Below are positions 1 through 8,553 of a stretch of DNA of 51,494 nt, one piece after another. The translations under genes were made by a program, and so were the position numbers. The notes beneath the pieces were generated by a model. The model made no database searches and had not been told where the DNA came from. It was given only the letters and a program-made list of their open reading frames with translations. The DNA comes from JBFISM01 sp041608535 (GTDB lineage: Bacteria > Actinomycetota > Acidimicrobiia > Spongiisociales > UBA5794): contig JBFISM010000009.1 in assembly GCA_041608535.1 (NCBI GenBank), positions 1 to 51,494 of the forward strand, read 5' to 3'. Each line of letters begins with the position of its first letter. Within the stretch, counting starts at the first letter, position 1.

Positions 1-201
1 CGTCAGCGAGCGGACCCAACCAAAAACCGGCGCCGCGTTCGCACGCACCCGAACGGGTGCGGCGATTGTCCCACTGACACCCAAGGCGGCAGCCCCGGGA
101 GCTGATCCGCCCCGCTACCCCTCAGCGTTCCTGCAACGCGGATCTCAGCGACCAAAGAAATAGGTCCCACGACGCATGGGGGGTGGCCGTAACATCGCGA
201 T
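1..201. other. Left-edge intergenic stretch with a hairpin
   Basis: No convincing gene is visible before the first lipoprotein gene. A perfect 8-bp inverted repeat with an AA loop lies at 44-61 (arms CGCACCCG and CGGGTGCG). It could be the terminator of a gene beyond the left edge, but no T-run follows it. Confidence 0.35.
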
Positions 202-1566
202 GTGCGACGCATGGCCAGGTGGTTCGCCGCGATCTCCCTCGTCCTTTCCGCTTGTGCGGCCGGCGAGGAAGTGTCGCGCCCGACGTACACGCGCATCCCC
301 ACCACGACGACAACGACAACGACCGTGGTGCTGGCGTCGTCGACGCTGCAGGACCAAGTGGAATGGGTCATCGAGCGGCTCATCAAGGCGAACGACGTCG
401 GCATCGACGAGGTCGAGGAGCGATTTGCGACTACCTACCTGGACGAGGTGACCGCCGAACAGCTCATCTCGTCGACCCGAGCGTTGAGCGACGACGTGCT
501 GCAGTGGAGGACTGTGCAGGTGGCGCAGACCGACCAAACCCGAGCGACCGCTCTGATCGAGGCCGACAAGGTGCCGCTCAACCTCACCCTGACAATCGAC
601 GCCGCCGGACAGATCGAGTTCTTGTTGCTTCAGCCGGCCGCGGCACGACGAGGCTCCATTCAGGAGGTCCTCGACGATTTGGAGGCAGTAGGCAGCACAT
701 CGCTCCTCGTCGCCGAGGTGCGGGAGGACCGCACGTGCTCGATCCTGTTCCGGCACAACGTCGACCGGGCGAACCCGGTCGCCTCCACCTTCAAGGTGTA
801 TGTGCTGGAAGCCCTCGCCGCTGCGATCGAGAAGGGAGAGGTCGGCTGGAACGATCCACTTCCCATCCATCGATCGCTGCAGAGCTCGCCGTTCGGACCG
901 TTCGCCGATCTGGTACCCGGGACGGAGAAAACCGTGCGACAGCATGCCGAGGCGATGATCACGACGAGCGACGACACCGCCACCGACCACCTGGTGGATC
1001 TCGTGGGCCGGGGCGCCGTGGAGACGGCGATGCTCGATCTCGGCCACTCCGATCCGGCGCTCAACATCCCCTTCCCGACGACGATGGAGATGAAGAAGTT
1101 GAAGCTCGGCCTCACCGACGAAGAGCGGTCGGGTTACTTCGACTCCAACCCGCGAGAGCGTGCGGCGTACCTCGACACGGAGCTGGACAACATCATCATC
1201 GACCAGGAAGCGCTTCTCGAGTGGGACCGGCCGCTGCACACCAACACGCTCGGGTGGTTTGCCACACCCGGAGACATATGCCTCGCGCTGGCGGCACTGA
1301 CTATGGAGAGCGCCGATCCGGCGCGAGCGCCGCTGCGCACGGTGTTGTCCGCCAATCCAGGGGTGCCCCAGGATCCAAACGTGTGGCCTTATGTGGCGTT
1401 CACGGGAGGTTCGGAACCCGGGGTGCTCTCCCTCGCCTGGTACACCGAACGCGACGACGGCCGCACCTTCGTCGTCGTCGCCAACGTCACCAGCACTCGT
1501 CCCATCCCCGACACCCTGGCCGGCAACGCAGCGGCGATTTTGGGCTTGCTGAAGAACTACGAGTGA
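202..1566 (+). CDS. Beta-lactamase/PBP-like serine hydrolase lipoprotein
   Basis: Predicted secreted lipoprotein of about 454 residues. The start is GTG 202 or ATG 211. The N-terminus is a short signal with a lipobox-like LSAC, so the Cys near residue 18 (GTG numbering) would be lipidated. A Thr-rich linker (a run of Thr at about 34-41) follows. The body resembles class A beta-lactamases and related DD-peptidases: STFK near residues 195-198 fits the SxxK nucleophile, and SDD near 256-258 fits the SDN motif. The third motif appears as FTGGS instead of KTG, so the usual Lys is missing and beta-lactam hydrolysis is uncertain. It sits next to a convergent LysM/M23 gene, which suggests a cell-envelope role. 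The family call rests on motifs only. Confidence 0.7.
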   Translation: MRRMARWFAAISLVLSACAAGEEVSRPTYTRIPTTTTTTTTVVLASSTLQDQVEWVIERLIKANDVGIDEVEERFATTYLDEVTAEQLISSTRALSDDVLQWRTVQVAQTDQTRATALIEADKVPLNLTLTIDAAGQIEFLLLQPAAARRGSIQEVLDDLEAVGSTSLLVAEVREDRTCSILFRHNVDRANPVASTFKVYVLEALAAAIEKGEVGWNDPLPIHRSLQSSPFGPFADLVPGTEKTVRQHAEAMITTSDDTATDHLVDLVGRGAVETAMLDLGHSDPALNIPFPTTMEMKKLKLGLTDEERSGYFDSNPRERAAYLDTELDNIIIDQEALLEWDRPLHTNTLGWFATPGDICLALAALTMESADPARAPLRTVLSANPGVPQDPNVWPYVAFTGGSEPGVLSLAWYTERDDGRTFVVVANVTSTRPIPDTLAGNAAAILGLLKNYE

Positions 1567-1581
1567 CCGCGGGTTGGCGGA

Positions 1582-2562
1582 TCAGCAACCGTTCGCCTGG
1601 AGCGTCGGATAGGGGTTCACTGCATTCATCCCCGGAGGGTGGATCTCGAAGTGCAGATGCGGCGCCAGACCCTTGGCGTTGCCGGTGTCACCGATGTACC
1701 CGACGACATCGCCGGCTGCCACCGTCGTCGAGGGACCATACGCCGACAGGTGAGTGCCGATGTACAGCGTGCCGTCGTAAGCGGTGAGCCAGAACTGCAG
1801 CCCCCCGAGAGAGCCGTCTATGAACTCCACGGTCCCGGCGGCGGGAGCGAACACCGGCGTGCCATACGGAGCGAACAGATCGTTGCCCTCGTGCGTCCGG
1901 CCACCCGGACGGGGGAACCCCCAGTCGTTGGAATACCACGCATCCGCCAGCGGGCACACCCAGGGCGCCTCACCGGGCAGTTTCAGCACCTGACCGGGAA
2001 AGATCTTGTCGGCGTCTTCAATGCCGTTGACATCCTTGAGAGCTTTCGCCGTCGTCCCGTGCACACCGGCGATGGTGGCCAGCGTCTCACCGGTCTTGAC
2101 AACATGCGTGGTCGCCGAGTGGATGACACCATCACCGTCGAGTGTGGCGCCGCCCGACGAGGAACCATCACCACCGCCGCTGGTCGTCCCGCCGCCGGTG
2201 GTGGCAATGTCGAGAGATAGCCCGATCTGGATGACATCGACGTTCGCCAGGTTGTTGGCGGCGGCGATGGCGGCAACCGACACGCCGAACTTGGCGGCGA
2301 TGTCGGAGAGCGTGTCGCCGGGTTCGACCACGTAGACAGTCGTGACGGGGCCCGTTCCGGGGATCACCAGAACCTGACCGGCCCAAATGAGGTCGACGTT
2401 CTCGATGTCGTTCAGCTCGGCGAGGTTCTTCACTGAGGTCTCGTGAGCCACCGCGATCTCGCTCAGCGTTTCTCCGGGCTCTACGACGTGCTCATCGGAG
2501 AAGGGCACCATGGCTGTCATGAGGAGAACGACGGCGGATGCCGAGCGGACCCGGTGCAACAT
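1582..2562 (-). CDS. LysM-repeat M23 peptidase, secreted
   Basis: Probable secreted peptidoglycan endopeptidase of 326 residues. The chosen ATG at 2562 is preceded by GAGAGG at good spacing and opens a signal peptide (MLHRVRSASAVVLLMTAMV); an upstream start would bury it. Three LysM modules follow, each recognisable by a VEPGETL or VKTGETL-type opening (for example VVEPGDTLSDIAAKFGVS), separated by a Gly/Ser-rich linker. The C-terminal M23 domain shows HEGNDLFAPYGTPV (HxxxD) and HLHFEIHPPG (HxH), which together supply the zinc ligands of LytM/NlpD-type enzymes. It may be active or act as an amidase activator; the conserved ligands favour activity. It converges on the beta-lactamase-like gene with a 15-bp gap. 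Confidence 0.88.
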   Translation of the reverse strand: MLHRVRSASAVVLLMTAMVPFSDEHVVEPGETLSEIAVAHETSVKNLAELNDIENVDLIWAGQVLVIPGTGPVTTVYVVEPGDTLSDIAAKFGVSVAAIAAANNLANVDVIQIGLSLDIATTGGGTTSGGGDGSSSGGATLDGDGVIHSATTHVVKTGETLATIAGVHGTTAKALKDVNGIEDADKIFPGQVLKLPGEAPWVCPLADAWYSNDWGFPRPGGRTHEGNDLFAPYGTPVFAPAAGTVEFIDGSLGGLQFWLTAYDGTLYIGTHLSAYGPSTTVAAGDVVGYIGDTGNAKGLAPHLHFEIHPPGMNAVNPYPTLQANGC

Positions 2563-2762
2563 CGATATAGGCCTCTCTGGGGCCCCCTGCTCCGCTCCGC
2601 AGGCGACCAAGCTACAGGAAATCGCCGGCTACACCTAGGACATCGAGCGCGAAGCAAGCCGCCCGGGATGGCGACGGTTTGCTGCGCTCCCCGGCCCCGT
2701 ATCCTGGCGTCTTTGCCGGCCACCTCCACCCGGGCGGCTACCGCGACAAAGTGGGGAGAGCG

Positions 2763-4067
2763 ATGACCGAAAACCCAGGTTCAGTGAACGGGCGACGTGT
2801 CGCCATCGTCGACGGGCTGCGGACGCCGTTCGTGAAAGCCGGCACGGCCTTCCGCGAGCTGAATGCCATCGATCTCGGTGCGGCGTGCGTCAACGAGCTC
2901 ATCGAACGTTCGCCACTGACGCCCGAGGACATCGACCAAGTCGTGTTTGGTGCGGTGATCCCGGAACTGGCGGGCCCGAACATCGGACGGGAGATAGCCA
3001 GCCGGGTCAACCTCCCCCCATCCGTCGATGCGTACTCGGTGAGCCGGGCCTGCGCCACCAGCACGCAGTCCATCGTCAGTGGCACCCAGGCGATTCTCAC
3101 GGGAGACGCCGATATCGTCGTCGCCGGTGGCGCGGAGAGCATGTCGCGACCCCCGGTGGTCTACAGCGACTCCGTCGTGGACGCGCTGATGGACTTCTCG
3201 GCCGCGAAAGACGTCGCCGGGAAGGTCAGGGCGCTCGCCGGAGTGCGGCCCAAGGACCTGGCACCCCGTCCGCCTGCGCTCGAAGATCTCTCCTCCGGGC
3301 TCACCATGGGTCAGGCCGCCGAGAAGATGGCGCGAGAGAACGGCATCAGCCGTCAGGATCAGGATGCGTACGCCTTCGAGTCCCATCTCAAAGCAGTGGA
3401 GGCTTGGGAAAAGGGGATCTACGACGACGAGGTCATGGCATTGCTCATCCCGCCGGACTACGAGGACGTCGTCGCCAAGGACGGGATACCCCGGTCCGAC
3501 ACCTCCCTCGACAAGCTCGCTGCACTCAAGCCGGTGTTCGACCGCAAGTACGGCACCGTGACGGCGGGCAATGCCTCCCCGCTCACCGACGGTGCGGCTG
3601 CAGTCATTTTGATGGAGGAGGCGAAGGCGAGGGCGGCCGGGATCGAGCCGCGTGCGTTCGTGCGCTCCTGGGCATTCGAGGGTTTGGATGCATCGTGGCA
3701 GATGCTGATGGGACCGGCGTTCGCAACCCCCGTCGCTCTCCACCGTGCCGGGATGACGCTCGCCGACATCGATGTCATCGACATGCACGAGGCCTTCGCC
3801 GCACAGGTGCTGTCCAACCTCCAGGCCTTCGCCTCTGCCGAATGGGCCCAGGAGCACTTGGGTCGCGACAGCGCCATCGGCGAGATCGATCGAGACAAGC
3901 TCAACCTGTACGGCGGGTCGGTCTCTCTGGGTCATCCCTTCGCAGCCACCGGTGCCCGCCAAGCCACGACGATGGCCAACGAGTTGCTTCGTCGCGATGC
4001 CGGCACGGCGCTGATCACCCAGTGTGCCGCGGGTGGTCTCGGGGCCGCCCTCATTCTGGAGCGCTAG
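2763..4067 (+). CDS. fadI: Acetyl-CoA C-acyltransferase (thiolase), FadI type
   Basis: Thiolase of 434 residues that cleaves 3-ketoacyl-CoA to acetyl-CoA in fatty-acid beta-oxidation. The ATG at 2763 follows a GGGGAGA ribosome site 3 nt away; a longer reading frame upstream lacks thiolase homology. The nucleophilic Cys lies in SRACATSTQSI (residue 97). The C-terminal active-site blocks are GGSVSLGHPFAATGARQ (His) and CAAGGLGAALILER (Cys). It lies 2 nt upstream of the fadJ-like gene, so the two probably form a trifunctional beta-oxidation complex from one mRNA. The extended loop region and the pairing with a fused alpha subunit favour FadI over FadA, although the two are close. Confidence 0.9.
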   Translation: MTENPGSVNGRRVAIVDGLRTPFVKAGTAFRELNAIDLGAACVNELIERSPLTPEDIDQVVFGAVIPELAGPNIGREIASRVNLPPSVDAYSVSRACATSTQSIVSGTQAILTGDADIVVAGGAESMSRPPVVYSDSVVDALMDFSAAKDVAGKVRALAGVRPKDLAPRPPALEDLSSGLTMGQAAEKMARENGISRQDQDAYAFESHLKAVEAWEKGIYDDEVMALLIPPDYEDVVAKDGIPRSDTSLDKLAALKPVFDRKYGTVTAGNASPLTDGAAAVILMEEAKARAAGIEPRAFVRSWAFEGLDASWQMLMGPAFATPVALHRAGMTLADIDVIDMHEAFAAQVLSNLQAFASAEWAQEHLGRDSAIGEIDRDKLNLYGGSVSLGHPFAATGARQATTMANELLRRDAGTALITQCAAGGLGAALILER

Positions 4068-4069
4068 CG

Positions 4070-6295
4070 ATGACCGACCTGCTCACCCTCGAGAACATCC
4101 ACTTCTCAGTCGACGACGGACTCGCCACGGTGCTGCTCGACCGGCAGGGCGAATCGATGAACACGCTCAGCCGGGAGCTGGCCGAGGATCTAGTCACGGT
4201 CGTGGAGCGGATCGAGAACGATCCCGAGATCACGGCGGTGGTGATCGGATCGGCGAAGCCGTCTGGCTTCTTCGCCGGGGCCGACATTCGCATGTTGCGC
4301 TCACTCGAAGACGGTCAAGCGACTCACGACATGCTCAGCGACGTACACGGGCTCTTTGCCAGAATCGAGAATCTCCACACCGACGGCGGGAGGCCGGTGG
4401 TCGCCGCCATCCACGGCCCCTGTCTCGGGGCCGGGCTCGAGCTGGCGATGGCATGCGGCATGCGTGTCTGCTCGAACGACGCCTCCACGACACAGCTCGG
4501 CCAGCCCGAGGTCAAGCTCGGCGTCATCCCCGGTGCCGGTGGCACCCAGCGCCTACCCCGGCTGGTGGGCATCGCCGCCGGGCTGGATCTGATGCTCACC
4601 GGTCGATCCGTTCGACCGTACAGCGCGCACAAGATGGGACTCGTCGACGAGATCGTCCCCGCAGAGCTCGTGCTCGACGTGGCGCAGCGACGGGCTCGCG
4701 AACGAGCAGAGACGTCGGACACCCGTGAGGGCCCATCTGGAGGATCCAGCAACGGTGGCCCGCTGGCTGCCGTGAAGAGCTGGCTGTCGCCGAAACATCT
4801 CCAGGAGCTCGCCCTCGAGGACAACCCGGTGGGGCGGCGCGTGTTGTTCGCCAAGGCCACCGAACAGATGATGGAAGAGACCAAAGGCAACTACCCGGCC
4901 CCGAAGGCGATCATTCGCGTCGTGAAGACCGGTGTCGAGGACGGGATCGACGCCGGGTATGCCGCCGAGCTGGACGAGTTCGCAAACCTGGTCGTCACGC
5001 CGCAAGCCAAGGCCCTCATGCAACTGTTTCTCGATTCGCAGGCGGCAAAACGCTCACGCGGCGCCGATGCGGAGCCACGCCCGATCGACAAGACCGCCGT
5101 CATCGGCGGCGGTCTGATGGGTGGCGGGATCGCCGTCGTCAACACGGTGAACGCAGGCGTGCGCACCCGAGTGAAGGAGGTCGACACCGCAGCTCTCGGC
5201 CGGGCGTTCCAACACGTCCACAGCGAGATCGCCGGTTTCGCCAAGAAACGCCGGGTCAAACCGGCCAAGTCTGCCGAGCTCGTCCAACTGGTCACCGGGA
5301 GCACCGACTGGAGCGGGTTTGGCGACGCCGACCTCGTGATCGAAGCGGTGTTCGAGGACCTCGAGCTCAAACGCAAGATTCTCGCCGACGTGGAGGGCAT
5401 CACCAGCGACGACGCCATTTTCGCCTCCAACACGTCGTCCTTGCCGATCGCCGACATCGCCGCCGGGAGCAAACGGCCGCAGAACGTCATCGGAATGCAC
5501 TACTTCTCCCCCGTCGAGAAGATGCCGCTGCTGGAAGTGATCGTCACAGACACAACTGCCGACTGGGTCATTGCGACGGCTGTGGCGTTCGGCAAGCAGC
5601 AAGGCAAGACGGTGATCGTGGTCAACGACGACGCCGGCTTCTACACAACGAGGGTGCTCGGCCCCTACACGAACGAGGCGTTCAGATTGCTCGCCGAAGG
5701 CGTGCCGATACGCGACATCGATGATGCGATGGTGCAGTGGGGCTTCCCGGTCGGGCCATTTCAGCTCATGGACGAGGTCGGCATCGACGTGGGCGCCAAG
5801 ATCACCAAGATCATGCAGGATGCGTTCGGCGACCGCATGGCGCCGCCACCGGAGCTCGCACGCCTGGTCGAAGGTGACCGCCGAGGCCGGAAGAGCGGGC
5901 GGGGGTTCTACCGCTATGAGGAGGGCAGGCGCAAGGGCGTCGACGAGACGGTGTACGCCGACCTCGGCGTCGAGCCGGCGACCAAGCTCCCGATCAGCAC
6001 GATCCAAGATCGGGTAGCTCTCCCATTCGTAGCCGAGGCCGTGCGGTGTCTCGCGGATGGCGTGCTACGCAGCGCACGTGACGGCGACGTCGGCGCCGTG
6101 TTCGGGCTCGGCTTCCCACCATTCCGCGGGGGCCCGTTCATGTTCATCGACCAGACCGGTGCTGATCGCGTGGTGTGGAAGATGGAGAAGCTGGCGGACC
6201 AGCATGGGGATCGCTTTGCGCCGCCGGAAGCCCTGCGTGCTCGAGCCGAGGGCGGCGAGCCGTTCCGGACGGACCGCACCGGCCAACCGGCCTGA
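4070..6295 (+). CDS. fadJ: Multifunctional enoyl-CoA hydratase/3-hydroxyacyl-CoA dehydrogenase
   Basis: Alpha subunit of the fatty-acid oxidation complex, 741 residues, close to the usual 710-730. ATG 4070 follows the fadI stop after 2 nt. Residues 1-190 form a crotonase domain, with AIHGPCLGAGLELAMACG and IPGAGGTQRLPRL building the oxyanion pocket and carrying the catalytic Glu. From about residue 340 a Rossmann fold begins (AVIGGGLMGGGIAVVNT) for NAD binding. GMHYFSPVEKMPLLEV near 474 carries the catalytic His of the dehydrogenase. The C-terminal helical 3HCDH domains follow (for example PVGPFQLMDEVGIDVG). It performs the hydration and oxidation steps that feed FadI. Confidence 0.93.
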   Translation: MTDLLTLENIHFSVDDGLATVLLDRQGESMNTLSRELAEDLVTVVERIENDPEITAVVIGSAKPSGFFAGADIRMLRSLEDGQATHDMLSDVHGLFARIENLHTDGGRPVVAAIHGPCLGAGLELAMACGMRVCSNDASTTQLGQPEVKLGVIPGAGGTQRLPRLVGIAAGLDLMLTGRSVRPYSAHKMGLVDEIVPAELVLDVAQRRARERAETSDTREGPSGGSSNGGPLAAVKSWLSPKHLQELALEDNPVGRRVLFAKATEQMMEETKGNYPAPKAIIRVVKTGVEDGIDAGYAAELDEFANLVVTPQAKALMQLFLDSQAAKRSRGADAEPRPIDKTAVIGGGLMGGGIAVVNTVNAGVRTRVKEVDTAALGRAFQHVHSEIAGFAKKRRVKPAKSAELVQLVTGSTDWSGFGDADLVIEAVFEDLELKRKILADVEGITSDDAIFASNTSSLPIADIAAGSKRPQNVIGMHYFSPVEKMPLLEVIVTDTTADWVIATAVAFGKQQGKTVIVVNDDAGFYTTRVLGPYTNEAFRLLAEGVPIRDIDDAMVQWGFPVGPFQLMDEVGIDVGAKITKIMQDAFGDRMAPPPELARLVEGDRRGRKSGRGFYRYEEGRRKGVDETVYADLGVEPATKLPISTIQDRVALPFVAEAVRCLADGVLRSARDGDVGAVFGLGFPPFRGGPFMFIDQTGADRVVWKMEKLADQHGDRFAPPEALRARAEGGEPFRTDRTGQPA

Positions 6296-6331
6296 CAACG
6301 GGAAGAGCCGCCAAGACCTCCGAGCGCTGGC

Positions 6332-6337
6332 TACATT
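6332..6337 (+). promoter_or_regulatory. -10-like hexamer of a leaderless start
   Basis: TACATT ends 7 nt before the ATG at 6345, and there is no Shine-Dalgarno sequence. This spacing puts the transcript start at or near the start codon, which suggests a leaderless mRNA. Confidence 0.45.
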
Positions 6338-6344
6338 CGCCGGG

Positions 6345-7154
6345 ATGCGTCGCACGCTGCAGCCCCGCACGGCCGGTGACACCGTCGGCGAGATCCTCGG
6401 GCTCATGGTGGAGCACTGGACGACGATCCTCGGGATCGTCGCCGGCGTCACTTTGCCTTTTCTCGCGATCCAAGCCGTGGTGAGCCGCGGTCTCATCGAC
6501 TACGTCGCCTTGGCCAACGACGAGCTCGTCGTGGACCGGGCGGTGCTGCGCAACTCGCTGCTCATCGGTTTGTTCAGCTTCGCCGCCTCGGCCCTGGCGG
6601 CCGGTGGGGTGATTCATGCAGTCGGTCGCATCTATCTCGGGGCTCGGGTCACGATCGGCGAGTCACTGTCACATGCGGCCTCGCACCTCGGCGTGCTGAT
6701 CATTGGTGGCCTCATCTGGCTCTTCGGTGTGGGTGTCGGCTCGATCTTCTTCGTCATCCCCGGTGTCATCATCGCCACCGGTTGGTTCGTCTGGGCGGGG
6801 GCTGCTGTCTTGGAGGACATGCCGACATTGGCGGCCTTGCGCAGGTCGTGGCAGCTCACGTCCGGCCGCCGCCTCCAGGTGTTCGGTGTCGCTGTCGTAT
6901 TGGTGATCCTTGCGTTCGTGATGGCGACGATCACGACGAGCATCGCCGACGCCCTGGGACAACCAGCTCGCCAACCACCCAACTTCAACACGTCGATGCT
7001 GTCCATTGCGGCCAACATCGTGGTGAGCGCGCTGTTTCCCGTTGGGATCGCAGTGGTCTATCTCGAGCTGCGCACCCGCAGCGAATCTGCGGAGCTGGTG
7101 CTCGCCGATCTCCGCAACAAGATCGGCGGCGATGACCCGACGCCCCCGGCATAG
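6345..7154 (+). CDS. Multi-pass membrane protein of unknown function
   Basis: Integral membrane protein of 269 residues. The ATG at 6345 is preceded by a TACATT hexamer and no ribosome site, so it may be leaderless. Hydrophobic segments are visible around TTILGIVAGVTLPFLAIQAVV, LLIGLFSFAASALAAGGVI, LGVLIIGGLIWLFGVGVGSIFFVIPGVIIATGWFVW, VFGVAVVLVILAFVMATI and MLSIAANIVVSALFPVGIAVVY, giving perhaps six helices. The segment following GVGSIFFVIPGV, with its W and the charged AALRRSWQLTSGRR, resembles YciC/glycerophosphodiesterase-type membrane domains, but I cannot name a function. It lies 50 bp behind fadJ and may be transcribed separately. The tail is charged and cytoplasmic. Confidence 0.75.
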   Translation: MRRTLQPRTAGDTVGEILGLMVEHWTTILGIVAGVTLPFLAIQAVVSRGLIDYVALANDELVVDRAVLRNSLLIGLFSFAASALAAGGVIHAVGRIYLGARVTIGESLSHAASHLGVLIIGGLIWLFGVGVGSIFFVIPGVIIATGWFVWAGAAVLEDMPTLAALRRSWQLTSGRRLQVFGVAVVLVILAFVMATITTSIADALGQPARQPPNFNTSMLSIAANIVVSALFPVGIAVVYLELRTRSESAELVLADLRNKIGGDDPTPPA

Positions 7155-7168
7155 ACGCCATCCGGTGA

Positions 7169-7612
7169 TCAGACCTGCCCGAGGATGCGCTCGGGTTTGA
7201 TGAGGATGGCGGTGCGCCGCTCCGCAAGCATCACCCGGTCGTATTCGCCATAGTCCTCGTGGGCGCCGCCGGCGGCACGAAACACGTCGCGCAGCAACAG
7301 CCGGACCCCGTCTGCGTCGATCCCGTGGTGGGGATCGTCCGGTCCGATGATGTCGACCGGGCCCTCCACTCCGGCCCACGCCCAGCCGTGCCGGATCGTC
7401 GCAGAAGCTCTTCCGGTGCGGCGCGCCAGGCGCAGCTTGACCGCATTCCCCCGGACGACGACGCCGACGACGTCATCGCCCGTGATCGGATGTCGCAGCA
7501 CACCCACGTTGGCCACAGTGGCGTGCACCGAGCCGTCGCCGCGGACCACAGCGATGGTCGCCAGGCCGGTCTCGTGGGAGACCATGCGGCGGACGTCGTC
7601 GAGCGAAGCCAT
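7169..7612 (-). CDS. PPOX-class split-barrel protein, probably F420/FMN-binding
   Basis: Small soluble protein of 147 residues resembling the pyridoxamine-phosphate-oxidase-like split beta-barrel, in the actinobacterial group that commonly binds coenzyme F420. The opening (MASLDDVRRMVSHETGLATIAVVRGDGSVHAT), NVGVLRHPITGDDVVGVVVRG, the KLRLARRTGRAS strand and the C-terminal ERRTAILIKPERILGQV are typical of these F420-dependent oxidoreductase-like proteins. The TAGAGT hexamer 6 nt before the ATG suggests a leaderless transcript. Substrate is unknown. It is separated from the upstream minus-strand spondin gene by a strong hairpin, so it has its own transcript. Confidence 0.75.
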   Translation of the reverse strand: MASLDDVRRMVSHETGLATIAVVRGDGSVHATVANVGVLRHPITGDDVVGVVVRGNAVKLRLARRTGRASATIRHGWAWAGVEGPVDIIGPDDPHHGIDADGVRLLLRDVFRAAGGAHEDYGEYDRVMLAERRTAILIKPERILGQV

Positions 7613-7618
7613 GACTCG

Positions 7619-7624
7619 ACTCTA
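7619..7624 (-). promoter_or_regulatory. -10-like hexamer, leaderless start
   Basis: On the minus strand TAGAGT lies 6 nt before the ATG at 7612. No ribosome site is present, so this is a likely promoter of a leaderless message. Confidence 0.45.
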
Positions 7625-7666
7625 CCCACGACTCTCGCCGGGTCACCGGAAGGCGGGTACGGCAAT

Positions 7667-7696
7667 GTGCGGGGAACCACGACGGGTTCCCCGCAC
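7667..7696 (-). terminator. Strong hairpin after the spondin-domain gene
   Basis: Perfect 12-bp stem (GTGCGGGGAACC with GGTTCCCCGCAC) and a 6-nt loop, placed 31 bp beyond the stop of the minus-strand gene ending at 7728 and before the next gene on that strand. No U-run follows, so termination is inferred from position and stem strength. Confidence 0.55.
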
Positions 7697-7727
7697 GTCT
7701 CGGGTGGTTCGATCGCCCCCGGTATCC

Positions 7728-8432
7728 CTAGCCGCGTGTGATCGAGACCATGAGCACCGGATCGTCCCAGTTGTGGTCGAGCAGCAGATCGGCGGCGCCG
7801 GCGATACCCCCGTGCGGAGCGATGGGGGCGTTCTCGTCGATGCCGTCGTTGCTGTTGCCGTTGTCGTCACCGGCGAGCACGACCGGACCGAGCAGGCTGC
7901 AGGCATCGACGATGTCTGCGCTGGCTTCGGTGTTCAACTCGGTGCCGGCGTCGTATCCGTTCAAGAAGTAGGTGAAGGTGCCGCGCCTCGGTATGGCCAG
8001 GTCATCTCCGCCGCTGAAGCCATCGTTGGTGCAGATGAGCATCCCGGCAAGCGAGAGCACATCTGACCTCTGCGCTGCGATCTCGAACGTCACCGAATCG
8101 GTGAACCCGTTGAAGGTCGTGCCGGCTCGAGTCAATGGCTGCCCGACATTGACCACGCCGGTGACGTGGGGTGCCCCATCGAAGGCGGCGAACGCCACGC
8201 TCGGGTCTCCGTTCTCGGCGATGGCCTCCAGTCCGGCGGATGCGGACTTGCCCACCTCGAAGAAGCTTGCGTTGCGATGGTGAGTGACCACCACCGGGGG
8301 TGAGATCGGCTGGTTGTCTGCCAGATTCGTGATCGTGACGGTCACGGTGGATGGTTGCTCGGCGCCGGCGGGCACGGCCCACGCCGAAACCAGCCCCGCA
8401 ATGGCCAGCAATGTGGCGACTCGTCTTCGCAT
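7728..8432 (-). CDS. Secreted spondin-N domain protein
   Basis: Exported protein of 234 residues. ATG 8432 follows GGAGAAGGGAGAG and opens a Sec signal peptide (MRRRVATLLAIAGLVSAWAVPAGA, cleavage after AGA). The mature part reads as a bacterial Spondin_N domain: TVTVTITNLADNQPISPPVV, THHRNASFFEVGKSASAG and LEAIAENGDPS are typical, as is the late NSNDGIDENAPIAPHGGI block. Spondin domains in animals bind extracellular matrix; the role of the bacterial versions is not established. The acidic GDDNGNSNDGIDEN segment could bind calcium (inference). The reading frame continues upstream of the chosen start without homology. Confidence 0.82.
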   Translation of the reverse strand: MRRRVATLLAIAGLVSAWAVPAGAEQPSTVTVTITNLADNQPISPPVVVTHHRNASFFEVGKSASAGLEAIAENGDPSVAFAAFDGAPHVTGVVNVGQPLTRAGTTFNGFTDSVTFEIAAQRSDVLSLAGMLICTNDGFSGGDDLAIPRRGTFTYFLNGYDAGTELNTEASADIVDACSLLGPVVLAGDDNGNSNDGIDENAPIAPHGGIAGAADLLLDHNWDDPVLMVSITRG

Positions 8433-8553
8433 GCTGCTCTCCCTTCTCCCACAGCGGCGGGTCCGCTGCTGGCAGGGAGCATGTTGCGGCCGTCTGACAC
8501 CGGCGTGAACAGCGCATGAACAATCACGGAACTGTCGGCGGTCTGTTGGTTTG

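Noticed and set aside
145..1239. Long minus-strand frame opposite the first lipoprotein gene
   Set aside because: Arg/Val-rich, no domain or signal; it is a high-GC shadow of the plus-strand gene with SxxK and lipobox.
2885..4069. N-terminal extension of the fadJ frame over fadI
   Set aside because: Homology to the crotonase domain begins only at ATG 4070; the extension is a shadow of fadI.
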